From assembly GCA_934630445.1 (NCBI GenBank), contig CAKTWY010000169.1:1-5454 (forward strand): a DNA stretch of 5,454 bases, read 5' to 3'. Every line of letters starts with the position of its first letter. Position 1 is the stretch's first letter. Below the pieces are notes generated by a model. That model searched no databases. It saw only the letters and a list, made by a program, of their open reading frames with translations, and was not told the origin of the DNA. Below are positions 1 to 5,454 of this stretch, in pieces. The position numbers were made by a program, and so were the translations under genes. This DNA is from an uncultured Eubacteriales bacterium. Lineage in GTDB: Bacteria; Bacillota; Clostridia; Oscillospirales; Butyricicoccaceae.

Positions 1-3000
1 AGCGCTCATGTCCGCGGCCATCCCGCCGCAGGTGCTTGAAGAGGGCGCGTTCACCCTGGCGTGCGGGGAGGCGTATGTTCTCGACAACCTGCTCGAACAG
101 ATGACGCGCGCGGGCTACGCGCGCAGCGCCGCGGTCGAGGGGCCGGGGCAGTTCGCGGTGCGCGGCGATATTCTCGACTTCTACTCGCCGGAAGCGGAAT
201 ACCCGATACGCGCGGAATTTTTCGGCGACGAGCTGGATTCGCTCTCCTACTTCAGCATCGACAGCCAGCGCCGCGGCGAGCGCATCGAGCGCGCGCTGAT
301 CCTGCCGTGCCGCGAGGTGCTGCCCCATCTGGGCGCGACGGACGTCAAGGGTCTGGCAAAGCTTTTGAATAAACTCGCCGCAGCGAACCTCACCAAGCGG
401 GCGGAGCTTGCCAAAAATCTGACGCGCGACGCCGAGCGCCTCGAGCAGCTCGGCTCCCTGCCGGCGATCGACCGGTACCTGTCGGCCGTTTACCCGGATA
501 AGCTCTACACCGCGCTGGACTATCTGCCGGAGGATACGCTTGTCTTTTTCTCCGACAGCGGGCGCGTGCGCGAAGCGGCAAAGGCCTTTACCTTTCGCAT
601 GGGTGAGGACATCAAGTCCCTGGCGGAGGGCGGGCTGATCATGCCAAAGCTCTGCGCGTGCTATATTGATTACAGTGAGTTTATATATAATGTCGAAAAA
701 CAGGACGTGATCACACTCGACACGTTTTTGACGCAGTCGGACGATCTCGCGCCGCGCTCGGTCGTGTCCATCCTCGCCAAGCAGCTGCCCTCGTACGGCG
801 GCAGTGTGGAGACGGCGGCGGCGGATATCAGGAGCTATCTGGCACAGGACTACCGGGTGCTGGTTCTCACGGGCGGAGGCGAACGCGCGCAGTACATGTC
901 CGAAGCGCTGCTCAATGAAGGCGTCGACGCGCCGGCAGTGGAAGGCGAAACGCTGCCAAAGCACGGGCAGGCGCTGTGCGCCGAGGGCGCCCTCTCGGCC
1001 GGCTTTGAATTCCCGGCGCTGCGCCTGGCGGTCATCACGGAAGGTCAGGTCATGCTGCGCCGCCGGGAGCGCGCGAAAAAGAAGAGCAAAAAGTCTTCGC
1101 GCGAGCGCGTGAAATCTTATGCCGACCTGACGGTGGGCGACCTTGTGGTGCACGAGCATCATGGCATCGGGCGCTTCACGGGCATGGAGCGCATCACGGT
1201 CGACGGGGTGGAGAAGGATTATGTCCGTATCGCCTTTGCGGGTAAAGACAACCTGTTCGTTCCGGCGACAAACCTCGACCTCATCTCAAAATACATCGGC
1301 GGGGGCGCAATCTCGGAAGATGTGCCGGTCAAGCTCAACAAGCTCGGCGGCACGGAATGGCAGAAGGCCCGCGCGCGCGCAAAGGGCGCGGCGCAGGATC
1401 TGGCGAAGAAACTCATCGAGCTTTACGCCGAGCGCAGGCGCTTAAAGGGCTTCGCCTTTCCGAAGGACGACGAGCTGCAGCGCGGCTTCGAGGCATCGTT
1501 TGAATTTGATGAGACGGACGACCAGCTGCGCTGCGTGGAGGAGATCAAGGCCGATATGCAGGCAGGCTATCCGATGGACCGGCTGCTGTGCGGCGACGTC
1601 GGCTTCGGCAAGACGGAGGTCGCCTTCCGCGCGATCATGAAATGCATCCTCGGCGGGAAACAGGCGGCGATCCTCGTGCCGACGACTGTGCTCGCGCGGC
1701 AGCACTTCCTCACGGCGCACAGGCGCTTTTCCGGCTATCCGCTGAAAATCGATACGCTCAGCCGCTTCCGCACGCCCAAGCAGCAGGAGGATGTGACGCG
1801 CCGCCTGCTGCGCGGGGAGATCGACGTTGTCGTCGGCACGCACCGCATGCTGCAGAAGGACGTCAAATTCAAAGACCTCGGTCTTCTCGTCATCGACGAG
1901 GAGCAGCGCTTCGGCGTGACGCACAAGGAACGGCTGCGCGAGATGGCGCGGCAGGTCGACACGCTCACCCTCACGGCGACGCCGATCCCGCGTACGCTCA
2001 ACATGGCGCTCTCCGGCATCCGCGACATGTCGGTCATTGAGGAGCCGCCGCGCGACCGCCACCCGGTGCAGAGCTATGTGCTCGAGCATGACATGATGGT
2101 GCTCATCGACGCGATGCGCCGCGAGCTGGCGCGCGGCGGGCAGGTATACTACCTGCACAACCGTATCGAGACGATCGAGCAGGCGGCGGGCAAGATCCGC
2201 CGCGGCCTGCCGGACGCGGAGATCGCCGTGGCGCACGGGCGGATGAACCAGCAGGAGCTGGGCGATATCATGACGCGTATGGCCGACGGGGAGATCGACA
2301 TCCTTGTGTGCACGACGATCATCGAGACGGGCATCGACATCCCGAATGTGAACACGCTCATCGTCGAGGACGCAGACCACCTGGGCCTTTCGCAGCTGCA
2401 CCAGATCCGCGGGCGCGTGGGCCGCTCGTCGCGCCACGCGTATGCGGACTTTACCTACCGTCAGGGCAAGATCCTCACCGAGATCGCGCAGAAGCGCCTT
2501 GCCGCGATCTGCGAGTTCACGGAATTCGGCTCCGGATTTAAGATCGCCATGCGCGACCTGGAGATCCGCGGCGCAGGCAATGTGCTCGGCCCCGAACAGA
2601 GCGGACATATGATGTCGGTCGGCTACGACCTGTATCTGAAGCTGCTGGAGGAGGCGGTGCTCACCGAGCGCGGGGAGACGGCGCCGCAGCGCGTCGAGTG
2701 CGCGGCCGACCTCGCCGTGTCGGCAAACATCCCGCCCAAGTACATCTCCGACGCCGGCGAGCGCGTCGACGTCTACCGCCGCATCGCGATGATCTCGACT
2801 TCAGAGGACCGCGAGGATATCCTCGATGAGCTGATCGACCGCTATGGCGACCCGCCGAAGCCTGTTATCGCACTTCTGGATATCGCAATGCTGCGCAGCG
2901 CCGCATCGAGAAACGGCATCTGCGAGATCGCCCAGAAGGAGGGCAAGCTCCTCGTGCGTTTCGAAAAGCCGGACTTCCGCCGGGTATCAGCGCTGTGCGC

Positions 3001-3139
3001 GGTGCCAAAGTACAAGGGGCGGCTGCTGCTGAATGCAGGCGAGAAGCCGTATATCTCCCTGCGCCTGAAGGCAGGCGAGCAGGCGCTCAGACTCGCATCG
3101 CAGGTCGTTGCAGACTATGCCGCAGCGGCAGGCGTGTAG
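1..3139 (+). CDS. mfd: Transcription-repair coupling factor Mfd, 5'-truncated by the window edge
   Basis: Mfd is an ATP-driven DNA translocase that removes RNA polymerase stalled at DNA lesions and recruits UvrA for nucleotide excision repair. The frame is open to the left edge (first full codon at 2), so the ATG at 8 is internal. Known Mfd proteins have roughly 1150-1180 residues; 1045 are present here, so about 100-130 N-terminal residues are missing. Numbering from the Met at 8: UvrB-like region about 30-110 (FAVRGDILDFYSP, then FFGDELDSL); basic linker about 350-365; RNA polymerase-interacting (CarD-like) domain starting GDLVVHEHHGIGRF at 377-390; Walker A GDVGFGKT 529-536; Walker B DEEQ 630-633; motif III TLTATPIPRTLN from 652; motif VI QIRGRVGR 799-806; translocation (TRG) motif with GAGNVLG 855-861; C-terminal domain from about 890. 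All helicase motifs are intact. The stop is TAG at 3137. Upstream partners are not visible. Identification is secure. Confidence 0.98.
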   Translation, partial: ALMSAAIPPQVLEEGAFTLACGEAYVLDNLLEQMTRAGYARSAAVEGPGQFAVRGDILDFYSPEAEYPIRAEFFGDELDSLSYFSIDSQRRGERIERALILPCREVLPHLGATDVKGLAKLLNKLAAANLTKRAELAKNLTRDAERLEQLGSLPAIDRYLSAVYPDKLYTALDYLPEDTLVFFSDSGRVREAAKAFTFRMGEDIKSLAEGGLIMPKLCACYIDYSEFIYNVEKQDVITLDTFLTQSDDLAPRSVVSILAKQLPSYGGSVETAAADIRSYLAQDYRVLVLTGGGERAQYMSEALLNEGVDAPAVEGETLPKHGQALCAEGALSAGFEFPALRLAVITEGQVMLRRRERAKKKSKKSSRERVKSYADLTVGDLVVHEHHGIGRFTGMERITVDGVEKDYVRIAFAGKDNLFVPATNLDLISKYIGGGAISEDVPVKLNKLGGTEWQKARARAKGAAQDLAKKLIELYAERRRLKGFAFPKDDELQRGFEASFEFDETDDQLRCVEEIKADMQAGYPMDRLLCGDVGFGKTEVAFRAIMKCILGGKQAAILVPTTVLARQHFLTAHRRFSGYPLKIDTLSRFRTPKQQEDVTRRLLRGEIDVVVGTHRMLQKDVKFKDLGLLVIDEEQRFGVTHKERLREMARQVDTLTLTATPIPRTLNMALSGIRDMSVIEEPPRDRHPVQSYVLEHDMMVLIDAMRRELARGGQVYYLHNRIETIEQAAGKIRRGLPDAEIAVAHGRMNQQELGDIMTRMADGEIDILVCTTIIETGIDIPNVNTLIVEDADHLGLSQLHQIRGRVGRSSRHAYADFTYRQGKILTEIAQKRLAAICEFTEFGSGFKIAMRDLEIRGAGNVLGPEQSGHMMSVGYDLYLKLLEEAVLTERGETAPQRVECAADLAVSANIPPKYISDAGERVDVYRRIAMISTSEDREDILDELIDRYGDPPKPVIALLDIAMLRSAASRNGICEIAQKEGKLLVRFEKPDFRRVSALCAVPKYKGRLLLNAGEKPYISLRLKAGEQALRLASQVVADYAAAAGV

Positions 3140-3251
3140 GAGCCATGGCTGCTGACGCGGCCGGAGAGCTGCTTTTTTGACAGTCTGCAAAGGCCTGCAC
3201 GCCTGCGTTTGAGACGGAAGTTCAAATCGGAAAAAAAGGCTTTTTACACAC

Positions 3252-3289
3252 AGCAGGCATCCGAAGCCGTATGGCTTCGGATGCCTGCT
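3252..3289. terminator. Perfect 17-bp hairpin between convergent genes, probable (bidirectional) terminator
   Basis: The left arm 3252-3268 and right arm 3273-3289 pair over all 17 bases around the four-base loop GTAT. The hairpin lies 113 bases after the mfd stop and 23 bases after the stop of the leftward operon, as expected for a shared terminator. The U-tract is imperfect both ways. Rightward, the stem is followed by CCC and then four T (3293-3296). Leftward, the RNA reads GTGTGT, five A, GCC and then seven U (complement of 3231-3237), so the U run starts 14 bases from the stem. It may therefore stop transcription inefficiently, or act mainly as a 3'-end stabilising structure. The hairpin is directly visible; its terminator activity is inferred from position. 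Confidence 0.75.
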
Positions 3290-3312
3290 CCCTTTTCCAT
3301 CGTTCTCTTCAC

Positions 3313-4233
3313 TCATTCAAAACGAAGGGCGGTATCGGCAAAGCTCGTTTCAAACACAACGCGCCGCCCGGCTCCTTCATTGGCGGTATAACTTTCCCCC
3401 TTATCCCGCCCGTCTACGCTGAAATCGCCGAAGTCCGTCTCGGCTGAAAGTTCATAGAGCGCGCGGTCGGCCGAAATGGTGATGTCCATATCGCCGTAGC
3501 TGGTGGTAAAGCGGCTCCCATCCTGCGGTTCGCCCATATAGGTGATATCGCCGAAGCTGCTGTCTACCCGCACGCGGCCGCTCGCACCGTAGAGCGCCGC
3601 GCTGCCGTAGCTGGCGCTGAGGGAGATCTCTTCCGCTTCAAGCCCGTCGATGGTAAAATCCGAAAAGTCCGTTGAGAGGACGGCAGTCTGCGCCGCGAGC
3701 GCATCGGACGCGAGCGTACCGTAGGACATCGTCAGGCGCAGTTCGGAGGCGGTGAGGGGCGGAAGGATCTCATCCGCGAAGGAGACGTCGGTTTCAAAGC
3801 GCCCGAAGGCGGTGCCTTCCGGATAATAGATGCGCACGTATGTGTCCTCCATGCCGTTGAACCCGCCGAGATTCACGGCACTGCTGCCCTGGCTGACAAT
3901 GAGTGTGCCGCCCCTGACCGCATAGGAGACGCGGCCGAGGCGCTCATAGGCGCAGATCTCGATCGCCCAGCGGTCGGAAGGAATCAGCTCCAAATCATTA
4001 TAGGAAAGGTCGATGTCCACATTTTCAAACGCGTCGAGCACGGCTTCTTCGCGCTGGAGGCTGCCCGGGTCGCGGCCGGTGTGCAAGCCTCTGGAATCCA
4101 ACCAAAAGCCGCTGCGGAAGATATCGCGCGCCGCGCCAAAGCCGCCCGCCGCCGTGCCGCAGAAAAAGAGCGTCAGGCCGACCAGTAAAAATGCAGCCGC
4201 GCCATAGAGAAGGCCTTTTCGAAAGCTTTTCAT
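3313..4233 (-). CDS. Membrane-anchored DUF4097-type beta-repeat protein
   Basis: A 306-residue protein of the DUF4097 type (the family that includes LiaG-like proteins). Its biochemical function is not established. The N-terminus MKSFRKG is basic, followed by one hydrophobic segment at about 8-30. There is no lipobox at Cys25, so an uncleaved anchor or a signal peptide is likely, with the rest outside the cell. The body carries a short motif, [SD][FY]-small-[DTS], at residues 77, 151, 170, 189, 208, 226, 245, 267 and 297. The central copies are 18-19 residues apart, consistent with a beta-solenoid of stacked turns. The frame is open much further upstream (to 4593), but that part overlaps the preceding gene out of frame. 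The ATG at 4233 is chosen because it forms an ATGA overlap with the previous stop, has an AGGAG site 8 bases upstream, and begins the membrane segment. It is the last gene of the padR operon and ends just before the 3252-3289 hairpin. Confidence 0.88.
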   Translation of the reverse strand: MKSFRKGLLYGAAAFLLVGLTLFFCGTAAGGFGAARDIFRSGFWLDSRGLHTGRDPGSLQREEAVLDAFENVDIDLSYNDLELIPSDRWAIEICAYERLGRVSYAVRGGTLIVSQGSSAVNLGGFNGMEDTYVRIYYPEGTAFGRFETDVSFADEILPPLTASELRLTMSYGTLASDALAAQTAVLSTDFSDFTIDGLEAEEISLSASYGSAALYGASGRVRVDSSFGDITYMGEPQDGSRFTTSYGDMDITISADRALYELSAETDFGDFSVDGRDKGESYTANEGAGRRVVFETSFADTALRFE

Positions 4234-4886
4234 TCCATACGCTCCTTTCTTTTTGCAAGCCTGCCTGAGACCGCATGTGCGATCAGCCGCACGAGACGCA
4301 CCGCTGCGATGACAAGCCATACAAGCGCAAACGCGCACAGAAGCCCCAGGCCGATCAGCGCCAGTCCGCCGCCCGCAATGCACAGGGCCGCCGGAACGCC
4401 GCTTGCCGCCGCGCCCATCACAGCACTCACAGCGAGCGCTGCTCCGGAGAGGACAAGGGCGAGCGCCGCGCCGAAAAGACCCGCCGCCACACCGATCAGC
4501 ACGCCTGCCAGGCCGCCGAGCAGGCCGATCGCCGCGCCTGCAAGCGGCAGTGTGACAGGAAGCGACACCACGATGATAAGGGCGATGAGCCATCCGCTCA
4601 TCCCCTTTTTCTGCACGGGCGCAGAATACGCATTTCCCTGTGCGCCGCAGGCCGGCGCGACAGGCACGCTGTTTCTCGGCGATGCGTAGCCGTCCGCGGG
4701 CGTCTGCTCAATGATCTGCCTGGCAAGGCGCGCAGGGGGGCCGAGTTCCTCGATGACGGCAGCCTCATTCTCCTCCCCTGCCTCGTCAAAATAGTTGTTG
4801 TAAAATTCAATGGCACGCTCGCGCTCGAGCACCGGCAGCGAAGCAAGCAGGCGGCGCAGCTCCAACAAATACTGGGTTTTATTCAT
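4230..4886 (-). CDS. DUF1700/HAAS-type polytopic membrane protein
   Basis: A 218-residue protein. Residues 1-64 form a soluble helical domain (MNKTQYLLELRRLLASLP, then FYNNYFDEAG and VIEELGPPARLARQIIE). This matches the N-terminal pattern of the DUF1700/HAAS family: a tyrosine/aspartate-rich helix pair followed by an ELG-P-LA helix. A Pro/Ala/Ser linker spans about 65-95. Residues 98-205 are strongly hydrophobic and rich in Gly and Ala, probably three or four membrane helices, ending in the basic tail SGRLAKRKERME. In this family the gene is typically next to a padR-type regulator, as here, and is thought to take part in membrane signalling; the mechanism is not known. Its ATG overlaps the padR stop (ATGAATAA, 8 nt shared), and a GGAGGAAGAG purine run inside padR serves as ribosome binding site. 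Its own stop overlaps the next ATG by 4 nt. Both junctions suggest translational coupling. Confidence 0.87.
   Translation of the reverse strand: MNKTQYLLELRRLLASLPVLERERAIEFYNNYFDEAGEENEAAVIEELGPPARLARQIIEQTPADGYASPRNSVPVAPACGAQGNAYSAPVQKKGMSGWLIALIIVVSLPVTLPLAGAAIGLLGGLAGVLIGVAAGLFGAALALVLSGAALAVSAVMGAAASGVPAALCIAGGGLALIGLGLLCAFALVWLVIAAVRLVRLIAHAVSGRLAKRKERME
4242..4246 (-). promoter_or_regulatory. Ribosome binding site deciding the DUF4097 start
   Basis: On the minus strand AGGAG lies 8 bases before the ATG at 4233-4231, within the last codons of the DUF1700 gene. Another ATG at 4238-4236 sits closer to the site, but it belongs to the DUF1700 frame (Met-Glu-stop). The site fixes the start of the third gene at 4233, even though its frame is open far upstream. 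Confidence 0.75.
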
Positions 4887-5202
4887 CGCTCTCTTCCTCC
4901 CGCAGCAAGATATGGTCGATCATGTGGCGAAACGCGCGCCATTCGTCCTGGAACTCCCCGCATCGCGTCCGGCCGCTGTCTGTCAGTGTGTAGTAGCGGC
5001 GGTTCCTGCCCTGAAAAGCGCTGTCGTACGTCGTAAGATATCCGTCGCGCTGCAGGCGCCTGAGCACCGGATAGAGCGTTGATTCGGAGATCTCCATCAT
5101 CTCGCGCACCTGATGGGTGAGGTTATAGCCGTATGTATCGCCGCGCGCAAGCACTGCCAGAACGCAGGCGTCAAGCAGCCCTGCTCCGATCTGAAAAGCC
5201 AT
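4879..5202 (-). CDS. PadR-family transcriptional regulator
   Basis: A 107-residue DNA-binding protein with the PadR winged-helix fold. Recognisable elements are the first helix GLLDACVLAVLARGDTYGY (residues 8-26, with the family YGY signature at 24-26), the recognition helix ISESTLYPVLRRLQRDGYL (38-56), and the wing GRNRRYYTLTDSGR (65-78). A single C-terminal helix follows (about 79-102) and would mediate dimer contacts. The short length and single C-terminal helix fit the small PadR subfamily rather than phenolic-acid-type PadR with a long C-terminal domain. PadR proteins are usually repressors, often of their own operon, relieved by a ligand or signal. The ATG at 5202 has a very good ribosome binding site, AAGGAGG at 5209-5215, six bases upstream. 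The 33-bp palindrome over its promoter is the obvious candidate operator. It overlaps the downstream DUF1700 gene by 8 nt, supporting a common role. The ligand is unknown. Confidence 0.93.
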   Translation of the reverse strand: MAFQIGAGLLDACVLAVLARGDTYGYNLTHQVREMMEISESTLYPVLRRLQRDGYLTTYDSAFQGRNRRYYTLTDSGRTRCGEFQDEWRAFRHMIDHILLREEESDE

Positions 5203-5208
5203 GTCTTC

Positions 5209-5215
5209 CCTCCTT
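5209..5215 (-). promoter_or_regulatory. Strong Shine-Dalgarno site of padR
   Basis: The minus strand reads AAGGAGG six bases before the ATG at 5202. This is a near-perfect anti-16S match with good spacing, and it supports that start. Confidence 0.85.
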
Positions 5216-5229
5216 CAGGTGTTATTATA

Positions 5230-5257
5230 TTGCAAACAATACTATACGACGTATAAT
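5230..5257 (+). promoter_or_regulatory. Possible divergent rightward promoter inside the same palindrome
   Basis: The plus strand has a perfect -10 TATAAT (5252-5257) and a weaker -35 TTGCAA (5230-5235, four of six consensus) 16 bases upstream. The -10 is the exact mirror position of the leftward -10 about the palindrome centre at 5249. Transcription would start near 5264 and run into the GC-rich region at the right edge. Symmetry alone could create such a look-alike, so activity is uncertain. Confidence 0.45.
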
Positions 5258-5265
5258 ATTATTTG
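5233..5265. promoter_or_regulatory. 33-bp inverted repeat over the promoter, candidate PadR operator
   Basis: The left arm CAAACAATACTATAC (5233-5247) and right arm GTATAATATTATTTG (5251-5265) are separated by GAC. They are complementary at 13 of 15 positions, with a perfect TATAC-GAC-GTATA core. The repeat spans the spacer and -10 of the padR promoter and reaches into its -35. PadR dimers bind inverted repeats and commonly repress their own genes, so this is the best candidate operator. The core differs from the ATGT-N8-ACAT site described for phenolic-acid PadR. Binding by this PadR is inferred from location only. Confidence 0.7.
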
Positions 5266-5269
5266 TCAA
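5241..5269 (-). promoter_or_regulatory. Sigma-A-type promoter of the padR operon
   Basis: On the minus strand a perfect -35 TTGACA (5269-5264) is followed, after exactly 17 bases, by the -10 TATAGT (5246-5241, five of six consensus bases). Transcription would begin around 5234, giving a leader of about 30 bases before the padR ATG at 5202. An A-rich stretch upstream of the -35 (complement of 5270-5290) could act as an UP element. The promoter is embedded in the inverted repeat 5233-5265, so a bound repressor would block RNA polymerase. The elements are seen directly; activity is inferred. Confidence 0.85.
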
Positions 5270-5290
5270 TGATTTATTTCCTAATTTTTT

Positions 5291-5454
5291 ATGAAAGAGG
5301 CGTGGCTGACAGCGGCGCATGCGATAGGGTTCTGTGCGCAGGAAGATAACAACGCAGCGAAGCGTGGACGCGCGGCACGCAGTGCCGGGCGCACATGCTG
5401 AGACGGAGTCGTTATCGACCGGCCGCGCGCAGGCGTGAAGCGTGCCAGCCGACC
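5291..5454. other. GC-rich segment without a convincing gene, possible structured RNA or edge of an unseen element
   Basis: Composition changes sharply from the AT-rich control region to GC-rich sequence at about 5300. No coding frame looks real. A 36-residue frame from ATG 5291 lacks a ribosome binding site, and a minus-strand frame open from the edge to TAG at 5281 has a low-complexity Ala/Arg/Ser/Pro composition and lower third-position GC than the neighbouring genes. Several complementary segments exist: 5304-5308 with 5446-5450; 5315-5319 with 5335-5339; 5345-5350 with 5411-5416; and a hairpin 5370-5378/5382-5392 with a three-base loop and a two-base bulge. An 8-bp direct repeat GAAGCGTG lies at 5359 and 5437. 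I recognise no known RNA family. The pairs are short, and some are expected by chance in GC-rich DNA. Confidence 0.3.

Noticed and set aside
8..10. ATG at position 8 as the start of mfd
   Set aside because: The frame continues open to the window edge, no ribosome binding site can be seen, and Mfd proteins need about 100-130 more N-terminal residues.
1442..2608. 388-residue open frame on the minus strand
   Set aside because: It lies wholly antisense to the conserved helicase core of mfd. Its product is Arg/Ala/Leu/Asp/His-rich with no recognisable domain, as expected for the antisense frame of a GC-rich gene.
3173..3178. T6 run shortly after the mfd stop as an intrinsic terminator
   Set aside because: I found no stable hairpin immediately upstream, only short and distant GCAGC/GCTGC pairing. 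The 3252-3289 hairpin is the better candidate.
2987..3316. 109-residue minus-strand frame starting with an ATGA overlap after the DUF4097 gene
   Set aside because: The junction looks operon-like, but the frame runs through both arms of the perfect hairpin and then antisense into the conserved end of mfd. The protein has no family features, and the overlap is probably coincidental.
4234..4593. In-frame upstream extension of the DUF4097 gene (start at 4593 instead of 4233)
   Set aside because: The extra 120 residues overlap the DUF1700 coding region out of frame and are Arg/Cys/Gly-rich nonsense. The ATG at 4233 has the coupled ATGA junction, the ribosome binding site and the membrane segment.
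4275..5036. 253-residue open frame on the plus strand
   Set aside because: It is antisense to the DUF1700 gene and the end of padR. Its composition is rich in Arg, His, Ser and Cys without domain features, and it has no suitable ribosome binding site.
5291..5401. 36-residue plus-strand frame beginning MKEAWLTAAH
   Set aside because: It is preceded by a T run rather than a Shine-Dalgarno sequence, and its second half is low-complexity Ala/Arg/Gly. There is not enough evidence for a small protein.
5281..5454. Minus-strand frame open from the right edge to TAG at 5281, possibly the end of another gene
   Set aside because: Its 57 residues are dominated by Ala, Arg, Ser and Pro with no domain. 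Third-position GC is about 61%, clearly lower than in neighbouring genes, so it is most likely noncoding.

Overview
The window looks like chromosomal DNA from a GC-rich member of the Firmicutes, most likely class Clostridia (an Oscillospiraceae/Ruminococcaceae-type bacterium). This is inferred from strong AAGGAGG-type ribosome binding sites, a Firmicutes-like Mfd, a padR/DUF1700/DUF4097 operon of a kind typical of Firmicutes, and GC-rich third codon positions. No species can be named from the sequence alone.

Layout. (1) From the left edge to 3139 (+) lies the 3' nine-tenths or so of mfd, the transcription-repair coupling factor; its N-terminus lies outside the window. (2) 3140-3312 is a convergent intergenic gap. 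It holds a 17-bp perfect hairpin (3252-3289) that probably ends transcription from one or both sides. (3) 3313-5202 (-) is a tight three-gene operon, read right to left: a PadR-family repressor, a DUF1700/HAAS-type polytopic membrane protein, and a membrane-anchored DUF4097 beta-repeat protein. Its two junctions are stop/start overlaps of 8 and 4 nt. (4) 5203-5290 is an AT-rich control region (14 G/C in the 70 bases 5221-5290). It has a near-consensus sigma-A promoter for the operon overlapped by a 33-bp inverted repeat. Because the repeat is symmetrical, it also creates a mirror-image promoter firing the other way. (5) 5291-5454 is GC-rich, carries no convincing gene, and has several short inverted repeats that could fold as RNA.

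How the parts work together. Mfd is a housekeeping DNA repair protein and is unrelated to the operon, which merely converges on it. The operon looks like a self-regulated envelope module: PadR probably represses its own promoter through the palindrome, the DUF1700/HAAS protein has a cytoplasmic helical domain plus a Gly/Ala-rich membrane block, and the DUF4097 protein displays a regular repeat domain outside the membrane. The inducer and physiological role cannot be read from the sequence. The points most worth a second look are the symmetrical promoter/operator and the unexplained GC-rich segment that its rightward promoter would transcribe.
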